DNA from: Ampelomyces quisqualis
Lineage: Eukaryota; Ascomycota; Dothideomycetes; Pleosporales; Phaeosphaeriaceae
DNA: 64,000 nt
Reading direction: 5' to 3'
NCBI GenBank assembly: GCA_018398575.1
Contig: JAGTXZ010000008.1
Location: 1,364,001 to 1,428,000 of the forward strand
Position 1 is the stretch's first letter. Every line of letters starts with the position of its first letter. Below are positions 55,204-64,000 of this stretch, piece after piece. Both the position numbers and the translations under genes were made by a program. Under the pieces are notes generated by a model. It searched no databases, had not been told where the DNA came from, and was given only the letters and a program-made list of their open reading frames with translations.

Positions 55204-57135
55204 ATGTCGTTATTTGGGGGTGACTCGGCCGCATCGCGTTCGCAATCGCCCTACGAGAACGACTCGGAACACTCGCCATCCTATTCCGCGCCCTCAGTCG
55301 AAGGCCCCACCAGCCCTCCGAGCGCGCAGCACCTGACCAGCTTGCACGAGACGGTCGAATTGAGCCATGATGAGGAGCAAGTATTGAGCGACAGTGACCC
55401 GGACGACGCTGAATCAGAAGAGGAGGAGCCAACACGCCCGAATCGCTTCAAGGGCGGACATGCAACGTGGAAGGGCTACACTGCCGCAGATCGCCAGGTC
55501 GCTGCATCTCTGGAGCAACTTCAGAACAACGACCTCGCCGCGCACCTGTACAATGCACACGCTCTTAAGCGGCGCGTCAGGAAGCCAGCAGACGAATTGA
55601 CTCGGTTGAAGAGCTGGCAGAGCAACGAGCAGTGGCTGAAAAAAGGCCACGAGCTCGACTATGAGCATGTGGCGGGCGAGATACAGACCAATCTGGTGCC
55701 GTCCAAGGACTGGACTGCCTGGCCGCTCCCGCCCGCGAGCATACCGCGGCCCCTCAGACAGCTACAAACAGGAGCGCCTGCTAGTAGTAGGCGCGACGAA
55801 TGGATGATTGGCACGGCAGATGTACACGATGTGGGACACGAACTGAGGGAGGAGCTGCTTGCCGTGTGCTTGCGACAAGCGAAAGAGCGCTGGGATGGCC
55901 GCGAAACAGCCGATGGATCCGCCCGCGAAGACGCGCGCGCGACACCGTCACCGTCACGGGACACGTCTCGATCGAAGAGCGCCCGGTCTGCACGTTCGAA
56001 TCGCTCTGCGTCAAGAGGGGATGTCGACATGGAAGACGACAAAAACAAAAGAGAGACCCAAGACGGGGACGAGGAAGAGTCTGGGCACATCTTTGGCAAG
56101 AAGCGAGGCAGGAAAGCTCAGCCAGTCACTAGAATCAAGCCAATGTTCCTGGCCGATGACGACAAAGCACGCAGCATCCTTGCGCCCTCGATCAACTCGG
56201 TTCTAAGCAAGCTGGACGATCTCGCCCTGGCCGTTCGCCGGACCCGGCTCAATCACTTTGGACGCAAAAGTCATGGCGAAATTTCCTCGCATAGCGGATT
56301 CACGTCGGGTGCCGAGTCTAGTGCGTGTATACCACGGCGCTCCTCGAGTCGGTCACAGAGTAGGCCAAACACAAAACTGAGTAGTCGCCCTGGGTCTCGC
56401 GCAAGTTCTGCTGGAGCTGGTACTAAGACGACAAGAGGCCGTAAAGACCGCAGCAGCGACTCGGAGAGCGACCGTGATCCTGACAGCGATGTCGACATGG
56501 TCGAGATAAAGCAACAACTACTAACAAGAAAGCGCAGCAGACCCGGAAGCACCACGAGCGAAGGCAGTCAATCCTCTACACGCGACTACGTATGGCGCGC
56601 CGGGCTCATGGATTGGAGCGAAGTCCTCGGGCTCGCAGCAGTCAAAGGCTGGGATGAAGACGTGATAGCGCGAACAGCTCAGCGTTGCGCTACCCTTTTC
56701 GGCGAGAACATGACCTTCATACCCCTGCACGAAGACCTGGCAACGCAACCCATTCCAGAACCAGTGCAGTACACACCTTCCACCATACCCGCTTCCGATA
56801 TAGCATCCGCAGGCCGACCCTCTCAGCCAAAGCGCCCTCTCTTCCGCACCGGCACGCTTCGTTGCCCACATGTTGGCTGCTTCGGCTACAACAAGGACTT
56901 TGAGACGCCGCATCGCGTCGTCGAGCATTGTAGACGTGTCCATGAATACGATCCCCGCACCAACGACTCTGACAACGAAGAGCGGTTAATGGGCGGTGTA
57001 CATATCGATGGATTCTTGCAGCCGATCGCTTCCCAGCGGGGCTGGCAAGAGCGAGGCAAGTCGCGGGGGAAAAGTGAGATGAAGCGGCAGAAGAGGCACG
57101 AAGCGGAAGACGTGGTTACCGTCGCATCTGATTAA
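55204..57135 (+). CDS. Rrn9-domain protein, RNA polymerase I initiation factor candidate
   Basis: Single exon of 643 residues. I start at the ATG at 55204 (MSLFGGDSAASRSQSPYEND) because the in-frame extension upstream looks noncoding. After an acidic Ser-rich start comes a conserved helical block, GHATWKGYTAADRQVAASLE, then DLAAHLYNAHALKRRVRKPA, LKSWQSNEQWLKKGHELDYE and KDWTAWPLPP. I associate this with the fungal RRN9 family (UAF subunit of Pol I initiation at rDNA). The middle is a basic RS/KR-rich disordered region with KKRGRK-type nuclear signals. Near residue 554 is a C2H2-like finger, CPHVGCFGYNKDFETPHRVV to H. The family call rests on memory of motif patterns. Confidence 0.75.
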   Translation: MSLFGGDSAASRSQSPYENDSEHSPSYSAPSVEGPTSPPSAQHLTSLHETVELSHDEEQVLSDSDPDDAESEEEEPTRPNRFKGGHATWKGYTAADRQVAASLEQLQNNDLAAHLYNAHALKRRVRKPADELTRLKSWQSNEQWLKKGHELDYEHVAGEIQTNLVPSKDWTAWPLPPASIPRPLRQLQTGAPASSRRDEWMIGTADVHDVGHELREELLAVCLRQAKERWDGRETADGSAREDARATPSPSRDTSRSKSARSARSNRSASRGDVDMEDDKNKRETQDGDEEESGHIFGKKRGRKAQPVTRIKPMFLADDDKARSILAPSINSVLSKLDDLALAVRRTRLNHFGRKSHGEISSHSGFTSGAESSACIPRRSSSRSQSRPNTKLSSRPGSRASSAGAGTKTTRGRKDRSSDSESDRDPDSDVDMVEIKQQLLTRKRSRPGSTTSEGSQSSTRDYVWRAGLMDWSEVLGLAAVKGWDEDVIARTAQRCATLFGENMTFIPLHEDLATQPIPEPVQYTPSTIPASDIASAGRPSQPKRPLFRTGTLRCPHVGCFGYNKDFETPHRVVEHCRRVHEYDPRTNDSDNEERLMGGVHIDGFLQPIASQRGWQERGKSRGKSEMKRQKRHEAEDVVTVASD

Positions 57136-57355
57136 CCATTCGACTTGGTATGGAAGTCAGACCATGTCGGGCACGGACTACTGATGGTATTCCAACACGT
57201 ATTTTCCCATGTATCCGTCCCAACGAAATATACCATGTCTTTGCAACAGCGTTTGCCATCTCCCGGTCCCGAGTGTGATGTCCGACGCCCTCGCCCAGAA
57301 GCGCCATGGAGCCTCCAAGGGCAGATGTAGAGATGCATTGAAGGGGGTATCGTAC

Positions 57356-58345
57356 CTAGTCCATTTCTTCCAGGCTGGCTGAGGGTGTGGAAGGAGGCTG
57401 CTCTTCACTAACCATGATGCCCACCATACACTCACCTAGCATGTTCTCCCAATTGACCCATGGGTGGACTTCCATGAACAGCTTTGTCCCATCCTTAGCA
57501 GCCGCTCTTCTCAGCTCGCCCTCGCCGCCAGGATGGAACGGCAAGTATGGCGATAGGTTGTACACTTTACCTTGGTAAGTCGACCAAGCTGGCTTGCCCT
57601 TGCGGCCGTTCTTCTCCTTCAGCATGGCAGGCGTTACGCGCATCAGGGTGTCGACCCCCGAGAGATTCTTGCCCGACTTCTGGAGGTGTGCCCAATCGAG
57701 CGGCGAGTGCCCTGGTGACAACAGTACTTTGCCTCGTGGGTTGGGTGTCTTTGCGGCAGGCTGGCCCGAAGGCGGCAAGCCGAGACTGCCATTGGAGACT
57801 GGCGGCCCGCGGTTTGGTAGCGGACCTGTGGTGGGTACACGCATCGGCTGAGATGAGGCGGGCAGCGCACGTAGATTCGAAGCCGCGACTCGTGGGGGCG
57901 GCATGAGAGACGGTGTGGCGGGTTTCATGGGCGGGGCCATGGGGCTCGGCTTTGGCGGGGGGGCCATGGCAAAGGTCGGGGTGGGTGCTCCAGCTCTTTG
58001 TGCCGAGTTCAGAGCGGGAAACGAGGGAGGCGGTAGGTTGTCTTCCTCGTCGTCTTCGTCCTCGCTCTGGTGGGCATCGAGGGTGAAGGTAGGTACCGCG
58101 GGCGCATGTCGCTGGTCTTGCGGGGCGGCTTTCGGTGTCGTCTGTGGCGACGTTTCGAAGGAAGCGGGGGACTCTGTGTCGCGCGACTGTCTATCCTGTA
58201 ACCCGATCTGTCGCTGCTCTTCTGGGGCTGCTGTGTCTTGTTGCGGCTTGTCGGGCCGCGTGTACAGAGACAGCCATGTCGAGGGCGGGTGCTGGTATAT
58301 CAGAAACGACAGCGATATGGCGACGATGGACACTGCAAAAAGCAT
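57356..58345 (-). CDS. membrane-anchored cytochrome b5-like protein
   Basis: Single exon of 329 residues. The N-terminus is a membrane segment (LFAVSIVAISLSFLIYQ). A long Pro-rich disordered linker (SPMAPPMKPATPSLMPPPR and similar) follows. The C-terminal cytochrome b5 heme-binding domain (about residues 230-310) has VTPAMLKEKNGRKGKPAWST, YQGKVYNLSPYLPFHPGG with the first heme-ligand His, and FMEVHPWVNWENMLGE with the second. This layout resembles Irc21-type and cytochrome b5 reductase-4-like heme domains. It probably faces the cytosol from the ER or outer mitochondrial membrane and passes electrons to an unknown acceptor. It is divergent from nicotinate phosphoribosyltransferase across 350 bp. 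Confidence 0.9.
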   Translation of the reverse strand: MLFAVSIVAISLSFLIYQHPPSTWLSLYTRPDKPQQDTAAPEEQRQIGLQDRQSRDTESPASFETSPQTTPKAAPQDQRHAPAVPTFTLDAHQSEDEDDEEDNLPPPSFPALNSAQRAGAPTPTFAMAPPPKPSPMAPPMKPATPSLMPPPRVAASNLRALPASSQPMRVPTTGPLPNRGPPVSNGSLGLPPSGQPAAKTPNPRGKVLLSPGHSPLDWAHLQKSGKNLSGVDTLMRVTPAMLKEKNGRKGKPAWSTYQGKVYNLSPYLPFHPGGEGELRRAAAKDGTKLFMEVHPWVNWENMLGECMVGIMVSEEQPPSTPSASLEEMD

Positions 58346-58695
58346 CTCTTGGTGGCAACGAAGGCACCGGCGCGGAGGCTGACATGTGCTGCAGGACTGG
58401 CACCGATAGCTCGACGGTCGCAGTAGGGCTGAACGCTGATCTATGACCCCACGCCGCCACCACGGTGCACCGGAGCCTCATGGCTGGGCAATCAACGCCG
58501 CCCTTGTCCATGTTTGCCCCTCGCCAGCTGCTGCGCCTTGCGGCCGTGCTGTGAAGAACCGGACTGCGCTTTTGTGGCCTCAAGGGTCGCGTCTGCTCGC
58601 CCCCACCGCCCCGCCAGCCCTCCATCTATCACCGAGCTGCGACCTTCAGTTGCTCCGTACCGCTTTTTGGACGCGCTGCAACGACACGAATCGTC
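58346..58695. promoter_or_regulatory. divergent promoter, cytochrome b5-like / NAPRT
   Basis: 350 bp between divergent start codons. No TATA box recognised; contains CCTCATGG and other C-rich words. Both promoters must lie here. Confidence 0.6.
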
Positions 58696-60198
58696 ATGGC
58701 TGGCGACTCGGCGCACCTGCCCGAGGGCGTCGCCTCGCTCTTGGACACGGATCTCTACAAACTCACCATGCAATGCTGCATTCTCCGGTTTTTCCCCGAC
58801 GTCTCAGTCACGTACGGCTTCACCAATCGCACGCCAGACAAGAAGCTCAATCGCGCAGCCTTCAACTGGTTGCAAGCACAGGTCGAGAGTGTGTTTGTTG
58901 GTGTGCTTGGCCTGCGCGTCCTGTTGACAAGATGCAGAGCTTGAGAACATACGAGTCACCCAAGACGAGCTCCGCTTTCTGGAAACGAAATGTCCCTATC
59001 TCAACGCGCAATATCTGCACTTCCTATCTACCTTCCGCCTGCAGCCATCGAAACAACTCAAACTACTCTTCCATGCCATAGACGACACTGGCTCCGACGA
59101 CGACCTCGGCGATTTCCGCATACACACCGAAGGCCTGTGGCTCGACACCATCCTGTACGAGATTCCACTGCTCGCCCTTGTAAGCGAGGCGTATTTCAAA
59201 TTCGTGGAGAAGGACTGGAGTTACGAAGGTCAAGTGGAGAAGGCATACCAAAAAGGACGGACGCTGTTGGAAGGCGGTTGCATAGTCTCGGAATTTGGCT
59301 CGCGCAGACGACGTGACTACCACACACAAGATCTGGTATTGCAAGGCCTACGTCGGGCGGCAGACGAGGGTCAGAAAGCGGGGTGGCCAGGGAAGCTGAC
59401 AGGCTCGAGTAATGTCCATTTCGCTATGAGGCACGACATGATGCCAATCGGAACGGTCGCACACGAATGGTTCATGGGTGTCGCCGCCATCACGAACAAC
59501 TACGAATCTGCGAATGAGATGGCGCTGCAGTACTGGACCGCAACATTCGGGGAGGGCGTCTTGAGCATCGCACTGACAGACACGTTTGGCACGCCTGCGT
59601 TCCTCGAGGCTTTCAAGAAACAGATTCCGCAAGGCACAACGGCGGTCCAACCACCCATTGGAGCACCCATACCTGAACTCACAGGGCCACGAAAGACGTA
59701 TGCGCAGGCATTTGTAGGTGTTCGCCAAGATTCCGGGGATCCTCTAGACTTCATCAAGATGATGCGGGAATTTTATGACCAGGAAGGTATCAAGGACAAG
59801 AAGACCATTGTCTTTTCCGACTCATTGAACATCGACCTCTGCTTCAAGTATAAGGCTGCAGCCGAGGCGGAGGGACTCCAGCCCACGTTTGGCGTTGGGA
59901 CATTCTTGACCAGTACGCACATTTTCGACGGTTTGCGAGGTGCGCATAACTAACCATGACAGATGATTTCGTGGAGAAATCGACCGGCAAGAAGTCGGTG
60001 CCTCTCAACATTGTGATCAAGATTGCCTCTGCATCTGGCCGTCATGCTGTTAAGATCAGTGACAATATCGGTAAGAACACAGGTGATAAGGCGACAGTGG
60101 AGGACGTCAAGCAGCGACTTGGCTACACAGAGAAGCAGTGGGCCGGTGCAGACGAGAAGACACGCTGGGGCAGCGCAAGCCAGGCAGCCACCAAGTAG
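58696..60198 (+). CDS. NPT1: nicotinate phosphoribosyltransferase
   Basis: Three exons: 58696..58888, 58938..59912 and 59963..60198; 467 residues. It makes nicotinate mononucleotide from nicotinate and PRPP, the entry of the Preiss-Handler NAD salvage route. Family landmarks: LLDTDLYKLTMQCCILRFFP near the N-terminus, SEFGSRRRRDYHTQDLV, TGSSNVHFAMRHDMMPIGTV with AHEW (the phosphorylated-His region), LTDTFGTPAFLEAF, VGVRQDSGDPLDFIKMM and FSDSLNIDLCFKYK. Both introns (49 and 50 nt) join cleanly; the second contains an ACTAAC branch site. NAD supply links it functionally, though not physically, to the sirtuin at 19-20 kb. Confidence 0.96.
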
Positions 60199-60864
60199 AC
60201 ATGGTGTACTCCGTATGCGCAGGGTGGGAGGCGTTCCCGAGCCGAATTGCGGTCTGGACTGCGTGAAGCTTGGAGGCTGCAGCGGACAGATGGATAGAAC
60301 AGTAATGGCAATGGCAAGATCAGTTGCCAGGTAAATTAGGAGACGAATTGCAAGCATCGAGCTTGGAGACAATGTGCCCTTCTCCGTTCGACTACGCGAA
60401 TCCTACCGAGTAGAACAGCGCCAGTTGCTAAATTTAAAGACTTGAGCGAGCTGCTGCTGCGGTAAGCCACCCCCGACAGGGGTTAAGCGCGACCCACCTA
60501 CAGCGCGAACTGCGCTCCAAACGGATTCTTACTTCAGCCCCAAATCAGACGAGGAGGCGCTCGAACTGCACAGTACATACCTATCTTCTCTCTCAGCAGC
60601 TCTTTTTCGCCGCATTAGATATCTTGCCGTCTCTTACCAAGCGGAACATCTGCCTGTTCCGGTCACAATTGGCTGGTATCGTCTGTGTTGAAGCGCTGGC
60701 ACACCGTTGTCTCAGGAGAGCTCTCAACCACCCACATACCACACAGCGCCGGTTTCAGCATGAGCGTAGGTTGACTTTGCCATCTCTTACCCTGCAACCG
60801 ACAGCCGATCGCATCTTCTTTACACCTCCATAAGAGAACACTTCCATTGCTCTTTCTGACCAAC
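60199..60864. other. promoter region of syntaxin gene
   Basis: 666 bp. Pyrimidine-rich stretches (CTATCTTCTCTCTCAGCAGC) near 60580-60600 suggest the transcription start. No other gene seen. Confidence 0.6.
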
Positions 60865-61881
60865 ATGGACGAACAGTACGGACACAGCGGCTACAACCGC
60901 GTCGGTGACAACCCGTACGACCAGCGCAACGACGCACAGGTCGACCGACGCAACAACTACGGGGACAGCAACTGTATATCTTCCCCGTCACTCGTACACG
61001 CTTCTTCTAACATGACGCAGCCGGCCTTGAGATGCAGAACTACTCTGGCAACCCCCAGGCAATCCTCGAAGAATGCCGCGAAGTCGATCGCGCCCTCGAC
61101 CAGCTCGATGAACAGCTCAAACAGCTCGAACGCGTCTTCAGACAGGCGCTTGCGCGACCAGACATGCCCTCGGGCGAGATCAACAACCTCAGCTCCCAGA
61201 TCATGACCGGCTACCGTGCCCTCGTCAGCCGCGTCAAGAACATCAAGTCCAAGCCAGAGTCGGGCAGCCCCAGGAACGCACCACAAGTCGGCAAGGTCGA
61301 CCGCAGGCTCAAGGCCACCATCCAAAGATACCAGTCCTTGGAAGCAGATTTCAGGAGAGACTCACAGCAGGCTGCTGAGCGCCAATACCGCATCGTGCGC
61401 CCTGATGCCACAGAAGCCGAGGTCAGGGAGGCCGTTGCCGACCCCGACGCGCCCATTTTCCAACAAGCTGTAAGTACACCCCAACCACAATCATCGTCCG
61501 ACTGGGGCGTCTGCTGACATTTGCGTCCAGCTCCTGAGCTCAGACCGCCGCGGCCAAGCCAGCTCGACCCTGCGCAACGTCAAGGAGCGCCACGAGGCCA
61601 TCCAGAACATTGAGCGCCAAATGGTTGAGCTTGCCCAGCTTTTCCAAGATCTCGACCAAATCGTGCAGGAGCAGGAGCCTCTCGTTGCCGACATTGAGCA
61701 AAAGGGCGAAGAAGTCCGCGAGAATGTCACAAAGGGCAACGAAGAAATCGGCACTGCCATCGTCAGTGCGCGCTCCCGCAACAGGAAGAAGTGGTGGTGC
61801 TTGCTCATCGTTCTCCTCATCATCATTGTCATTGCCGTCGTCGTCGGTGTCGTCGTCACAATCAACAACAAGAAGCCGTAA
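60865..61881 (+). CDS. plasma-membrane syntaxin, Qa-SNARE (Sso1/Sso2 type)
   Basis: Three exons: 60865..60973, 61021..61469 and 61531..61881; 302 residues. It starts MDEQYGHSGYNRVGDNPYDQ. The N-terminal Habc three-helix region includes ILEECREVDRALDQLDEQLK and VGKVDRRLKATIQRYQSLEA. The SNARE motif is RNVKERHEAIQNIERQMVEL, then AQLFQDLDQIVQEQEPLVAD with the central Gln layer. After RKKWWC comes the C-terminal anchor LLIVLLIIIVIAVVVGVVV. With Sec9 and synaptobrevin it fuses secretory vesicles at the plasma membrane, important for hyphal tip growth and enzyme secretion. Intron phases agree at both junctions. Confidence 0.95.
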
Positions 61882-62405
61882 GAACTGCCCACCCAATTCA
61901 TACCCCTTGGACACGTTGGTAACATGCATCTCAGAACCCCCGCATAAGCGTCTCCTTTGGATACCAAACCTTGCCATCATCAGCACAACATATTCTCTCT
62001 TCTAGGCTGGACCCGCATACTGTATAATACGCCTTTTGTGGTGGATATGCACACACCCCATAGTCCATCCAGCCGCTCATCATCCATCCTCTCATCATCC
62101 ATCCTCTCATCATCCATCCTCTCATCATCCATCCTCTCATCATCCATCCTTTGCTTTGTCGTTTTCACTTTTGCGTAGGAAAATTGGTCTCGTTTGTGTA
62201 CACGGGCGCTGTGGCGCCTGCCTATATTTCGCGGCATGAGTGCCGTTTCTCCGATGCGGTGGCCGTCTCAGGTTGGTTGCATTGTAGTGTTTTGATAGAG
62301 TCAGATATCTGGAGAAATCAACGAAATCTCTACATTTGTTTTGCAAACAAGTGAACCAATTGCTTTGTTTGGGATGGTTGCGCATTGGTCATTATTTTCA
62401 ACACG
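61882..62405. other. convergent intergenic region with minisatellite
   Basis: 524 bp between convergent stop codons, containing the five-copy 15-bp repeat described separately. No gene supported. Confidence 0.7.
62076..62150. repeat. minisatellite, 5 x 15 bp
   Basis: Five exact copies of CTCATCATCCATCCT in the convergent 3' region of the syntaxin and RS-rich protein genes. The open frames it creates (repeating SSILS or ERMDD residues) are artefacts of the repeat. Confidence 0.95.
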
Positions 62406-63690
62406 TCACGTCAACCTTGCCCACTCCGCCTTCAATTCAACATGCCCATCCTCGTCAACGACCTTGCCTCTATCCCACTCCCGCGCCTGCCCGCGCTTCG
62501 ACCACGTAACGTCCTCTTCATCCTTGCTATCTCCCTTCTCCCACTTCCTGACCTGCGCATCTGTAAACCCAGCGGCTTTCAAGCGATCTGCGCCTTGTTG
62601 TTTCCAGCGCTGCCTGTCTCTCAGAGACTCTAGCGCCTGGCCCCAATCGTCTTCTGCATCGGACGCTGGTCGGACATCTATGGCGGGGTCGTAGGTGGAC
62701 GAGAAGCGCGAGTCCATACCTGTCGAGCTCGCTTTGTGTGCGCCGCGGCCGCGCGACCGGATGGCTGGTTGTACGTTTGGTGGGAGAGGGCCGACGATGG
62801 ATTCGAGGGGATCCGAGTCCGAGTCTGGTGTTGGAGAGCGACGCCTGGATTTGCTTGATGGCTTGCGTGCTTCGGCAGGGGGAGGGGATCGAGGTGAACG
62901 TGGGCGGTCGTGATGTTTGCGTCTTCGTTCGGTTCGGTTGGGGTGATGTGATCGGGTTGGCGAACTTGAAGACGGCCTTGAGCGAGATCGGCGTCTTCTG
63001 TGTCTATCACTCGATTTGTGTTTTTTATGTGACCGCCCGTCATCGATTTCGCTATGGTACCCATGGCGGGAATCTCGGTAGCGATCGTGTTCCGAGCGTC
63101 GGGATGGTCGCTCAGAGCTGTCCTCACGCTTTCTTTTCTCTCGGTGGGAATTGCTGCTTCTACTCGAACGATTGTGACCGTAACGTTCCAGCGATCGATC
63201 TTTTCGCTTCATTCTGCTGTTACGAGTCCCATCTCTCTCCCTGTCATCGAGCCGTCGCCTTGAGCCTCTGGAGCGCGAAGCTTCCTCGTCACATAAGACC
63301 GGTGTCAGTCGTCCGTCGGCTTTCCTCTCTTTCTTGAACTCTTCTTTTCTCTGGGCTCGCAGCCTCTCACGGTTCATCTCCTTGAGGCGTGCGTTTGACT
63401 CCTCTGCTTCTCTGGCAAGCAGAGCTGCATTGTGGCTATCGGTTTGGCGGATGATATTCTTCAAGAAGCTGGTATTGGGTTTCGGCGCACCAGACTTTGA
63501 ACTATAGCTTGTTGGTCTGTTGATCGTCGAGAATCAAGAGTCGTTTACTCTTCATAGCGTGCAGGTCGGTAACGCACCTCTTTGAGTTGAAGGCATCGAG
63601 CCCAACAAGCTCGTACTTCTTGTTTGCTGTCTTGGCGTCCTGCGCGAGTAGCTTTGCAATGTAGTTGTCGTCGTCAATACTTGTGCCCAT
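62406..63690 (-). CDS. RS-rich nuclear protein, splicing-factor-38B-like
   Basis: Two exons, 63690..63578 and 63501..62406, with a 76-nt intron; 402 residues. The N-terminus (MGTSIDDDNYIAKLLAQDAK, then KKYELVGLDAFNSKR) and the part after the intron (SGAPKPNTSFLKNIIRQTDS, HNAALLAREAEESNARLKE) are conserved helices of a family I recall being annotated in fungi as pre-mRNA-splicing factor 38B-like. The middle is an Arg/Ser/Asp-rich domain (RHRRRRSRSRPSSSSPTRSH and similar), as in splicing regulators. The C-terminus is a short folded module with GWxxA-type spacing (RWKQQGADRLKAAGFTDAQV, KWEKG). Nuclear RNA-processing function is inference from the RS content and family name. Confidence 0.8.
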
Positions 63691-63879
63691 CGTCAAAACA
63701 TTATCAATGTGACCAAGGGGAAAGGGAAAGGGAAGAGCAACAGCTCGGAGATGATTTCATAGCCGACAGCCAGCGCTAGCACTATCGATACCGATAACAG
63801 CCGCGGGCGGGCGCGGATCGCGTTCGCGTTTCATCACCAAAACAAGCACCTCTCCACATTCCATTCCCCATCCTCTAGC

Positions 63880-64000
63880 ATGGCGCCCAAACGGAAGTCA
63901 GCACCGCCCACCGCAGAGTCTGCACTCGAGCAATTGCAACAGTCACAAACACTCAAGCTCTTAGCCATTGCCGAAACGCTGTCACCAAAAGACCTACCAC
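63880..64000 (+). CDS. 5' end of an unidentified gene (partial)
   Basis: ATG at 63880 preceded by a CT-rich leader (CCTCTCCACATTCCATTCCC). It opens MAPKRKSAPPTAESALEQLQ and continues QSQTLKLLAIAETLSPKDLP to the window edge, 40 codons. The basic start is followed by a helical Gln/Leu-rich segment. Too short to identify. It is divergent from the RS-rich protein gene, with 189 bp between the starts. Confidence 0.6.
   Translation, partial: MAPKRKSAPPTAESALEQLQQSQTLKLLAIAETLSPKDLP

Noticed and set aside
61931..62239. Short repetitive proteins over the 15-bp minisatellite
   Set aside because: A 15-bp unit stays open in every frame that lacks a stop, so the repetitive frames have no coding meaning.

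Overview
The window is nuclear DNA from a filamentous ascomycete (Pezizomycotina). Gene content and protein style point to Dothideomycetes, perhaps Pleosporales; that placement is inference. Evidence includes short introns (mostly 45-60 nt, often with CTAAC-like branch sites), compact genes on both strands, fungal-only families (mitofissin, AA9 LPMO, DUF7729-type GPI protein, Cet1-type RNA triphosphatase) and the absence of recognisable transposons. I support about 26 protein genes, most with reconstructed exons, plus three weaker candidates.

Layout. 0.5-2.3 kb: a RING/IBR-like Cys-rich protein. 2.8-5.5 kb: TFIIIA and RPB6, divergent from a 268-bp promoter. 5.9-10.9 kb: S-formylglutathione hydrolase, then tRNA exportin Los1/Xpo-t. 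10.9-13.6 kb: no supported gene. 13.6-21.8 kb: a GPI-anchored DUF7729-like protein, a proline-rich Cys-motif protein carrying an exact 51-bp coding minisatellite, a sirtuin and a Myb-like factor. 23.3-32.8 kb: a biomass/oxidation neighbourhood of a secreted BBE-type FAD oxidase (AA7-like), a GH3 beta-glucosidase, an F-box-like protein and an AA9 LPMO. 33.6-47.7 kb: a housekeeping run of COX10, RPN2, CET1, pyruvate kinase, mitofissin (Atg44/Mdi1 family) and Nbs1.

47.7-53.7 kb is gene-poor. It holds a nine-cysteine small ORF, a minus-strand transcription unit with TATA box and intron but no convincing protein, and an ORF interrupted by an in-frame TAG. 53.7-64.0 kb: a metallophosphoesterase, an Rrn9-domain Pol I factor, a membrane-anchored cytochrome b5 protein, nicotinate phosphoribosyltransferase, a Sso1-type syntaxin, an RS-rich splicing-type protein and the first 40 codons of another gene.

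Working together: AA7-like oxidase, GH3 and AA9 would act on cellulose and its oligosaccharides outside the cell. TFIIIA, RPB6, Rrn9 and exportin-T all serve stable-RNA synthesis or export. Nicotinate phosphoribosyltransferase supplies the NAD that the sirtuin consumes. Standouts are the AA7-GH3-AA9 neighbourhood, a 13-nt candidate microexon in the AA9 gene, G-quadruplex-forming tracts at two stop codons, and the orphan transcription unit near 50 kb.
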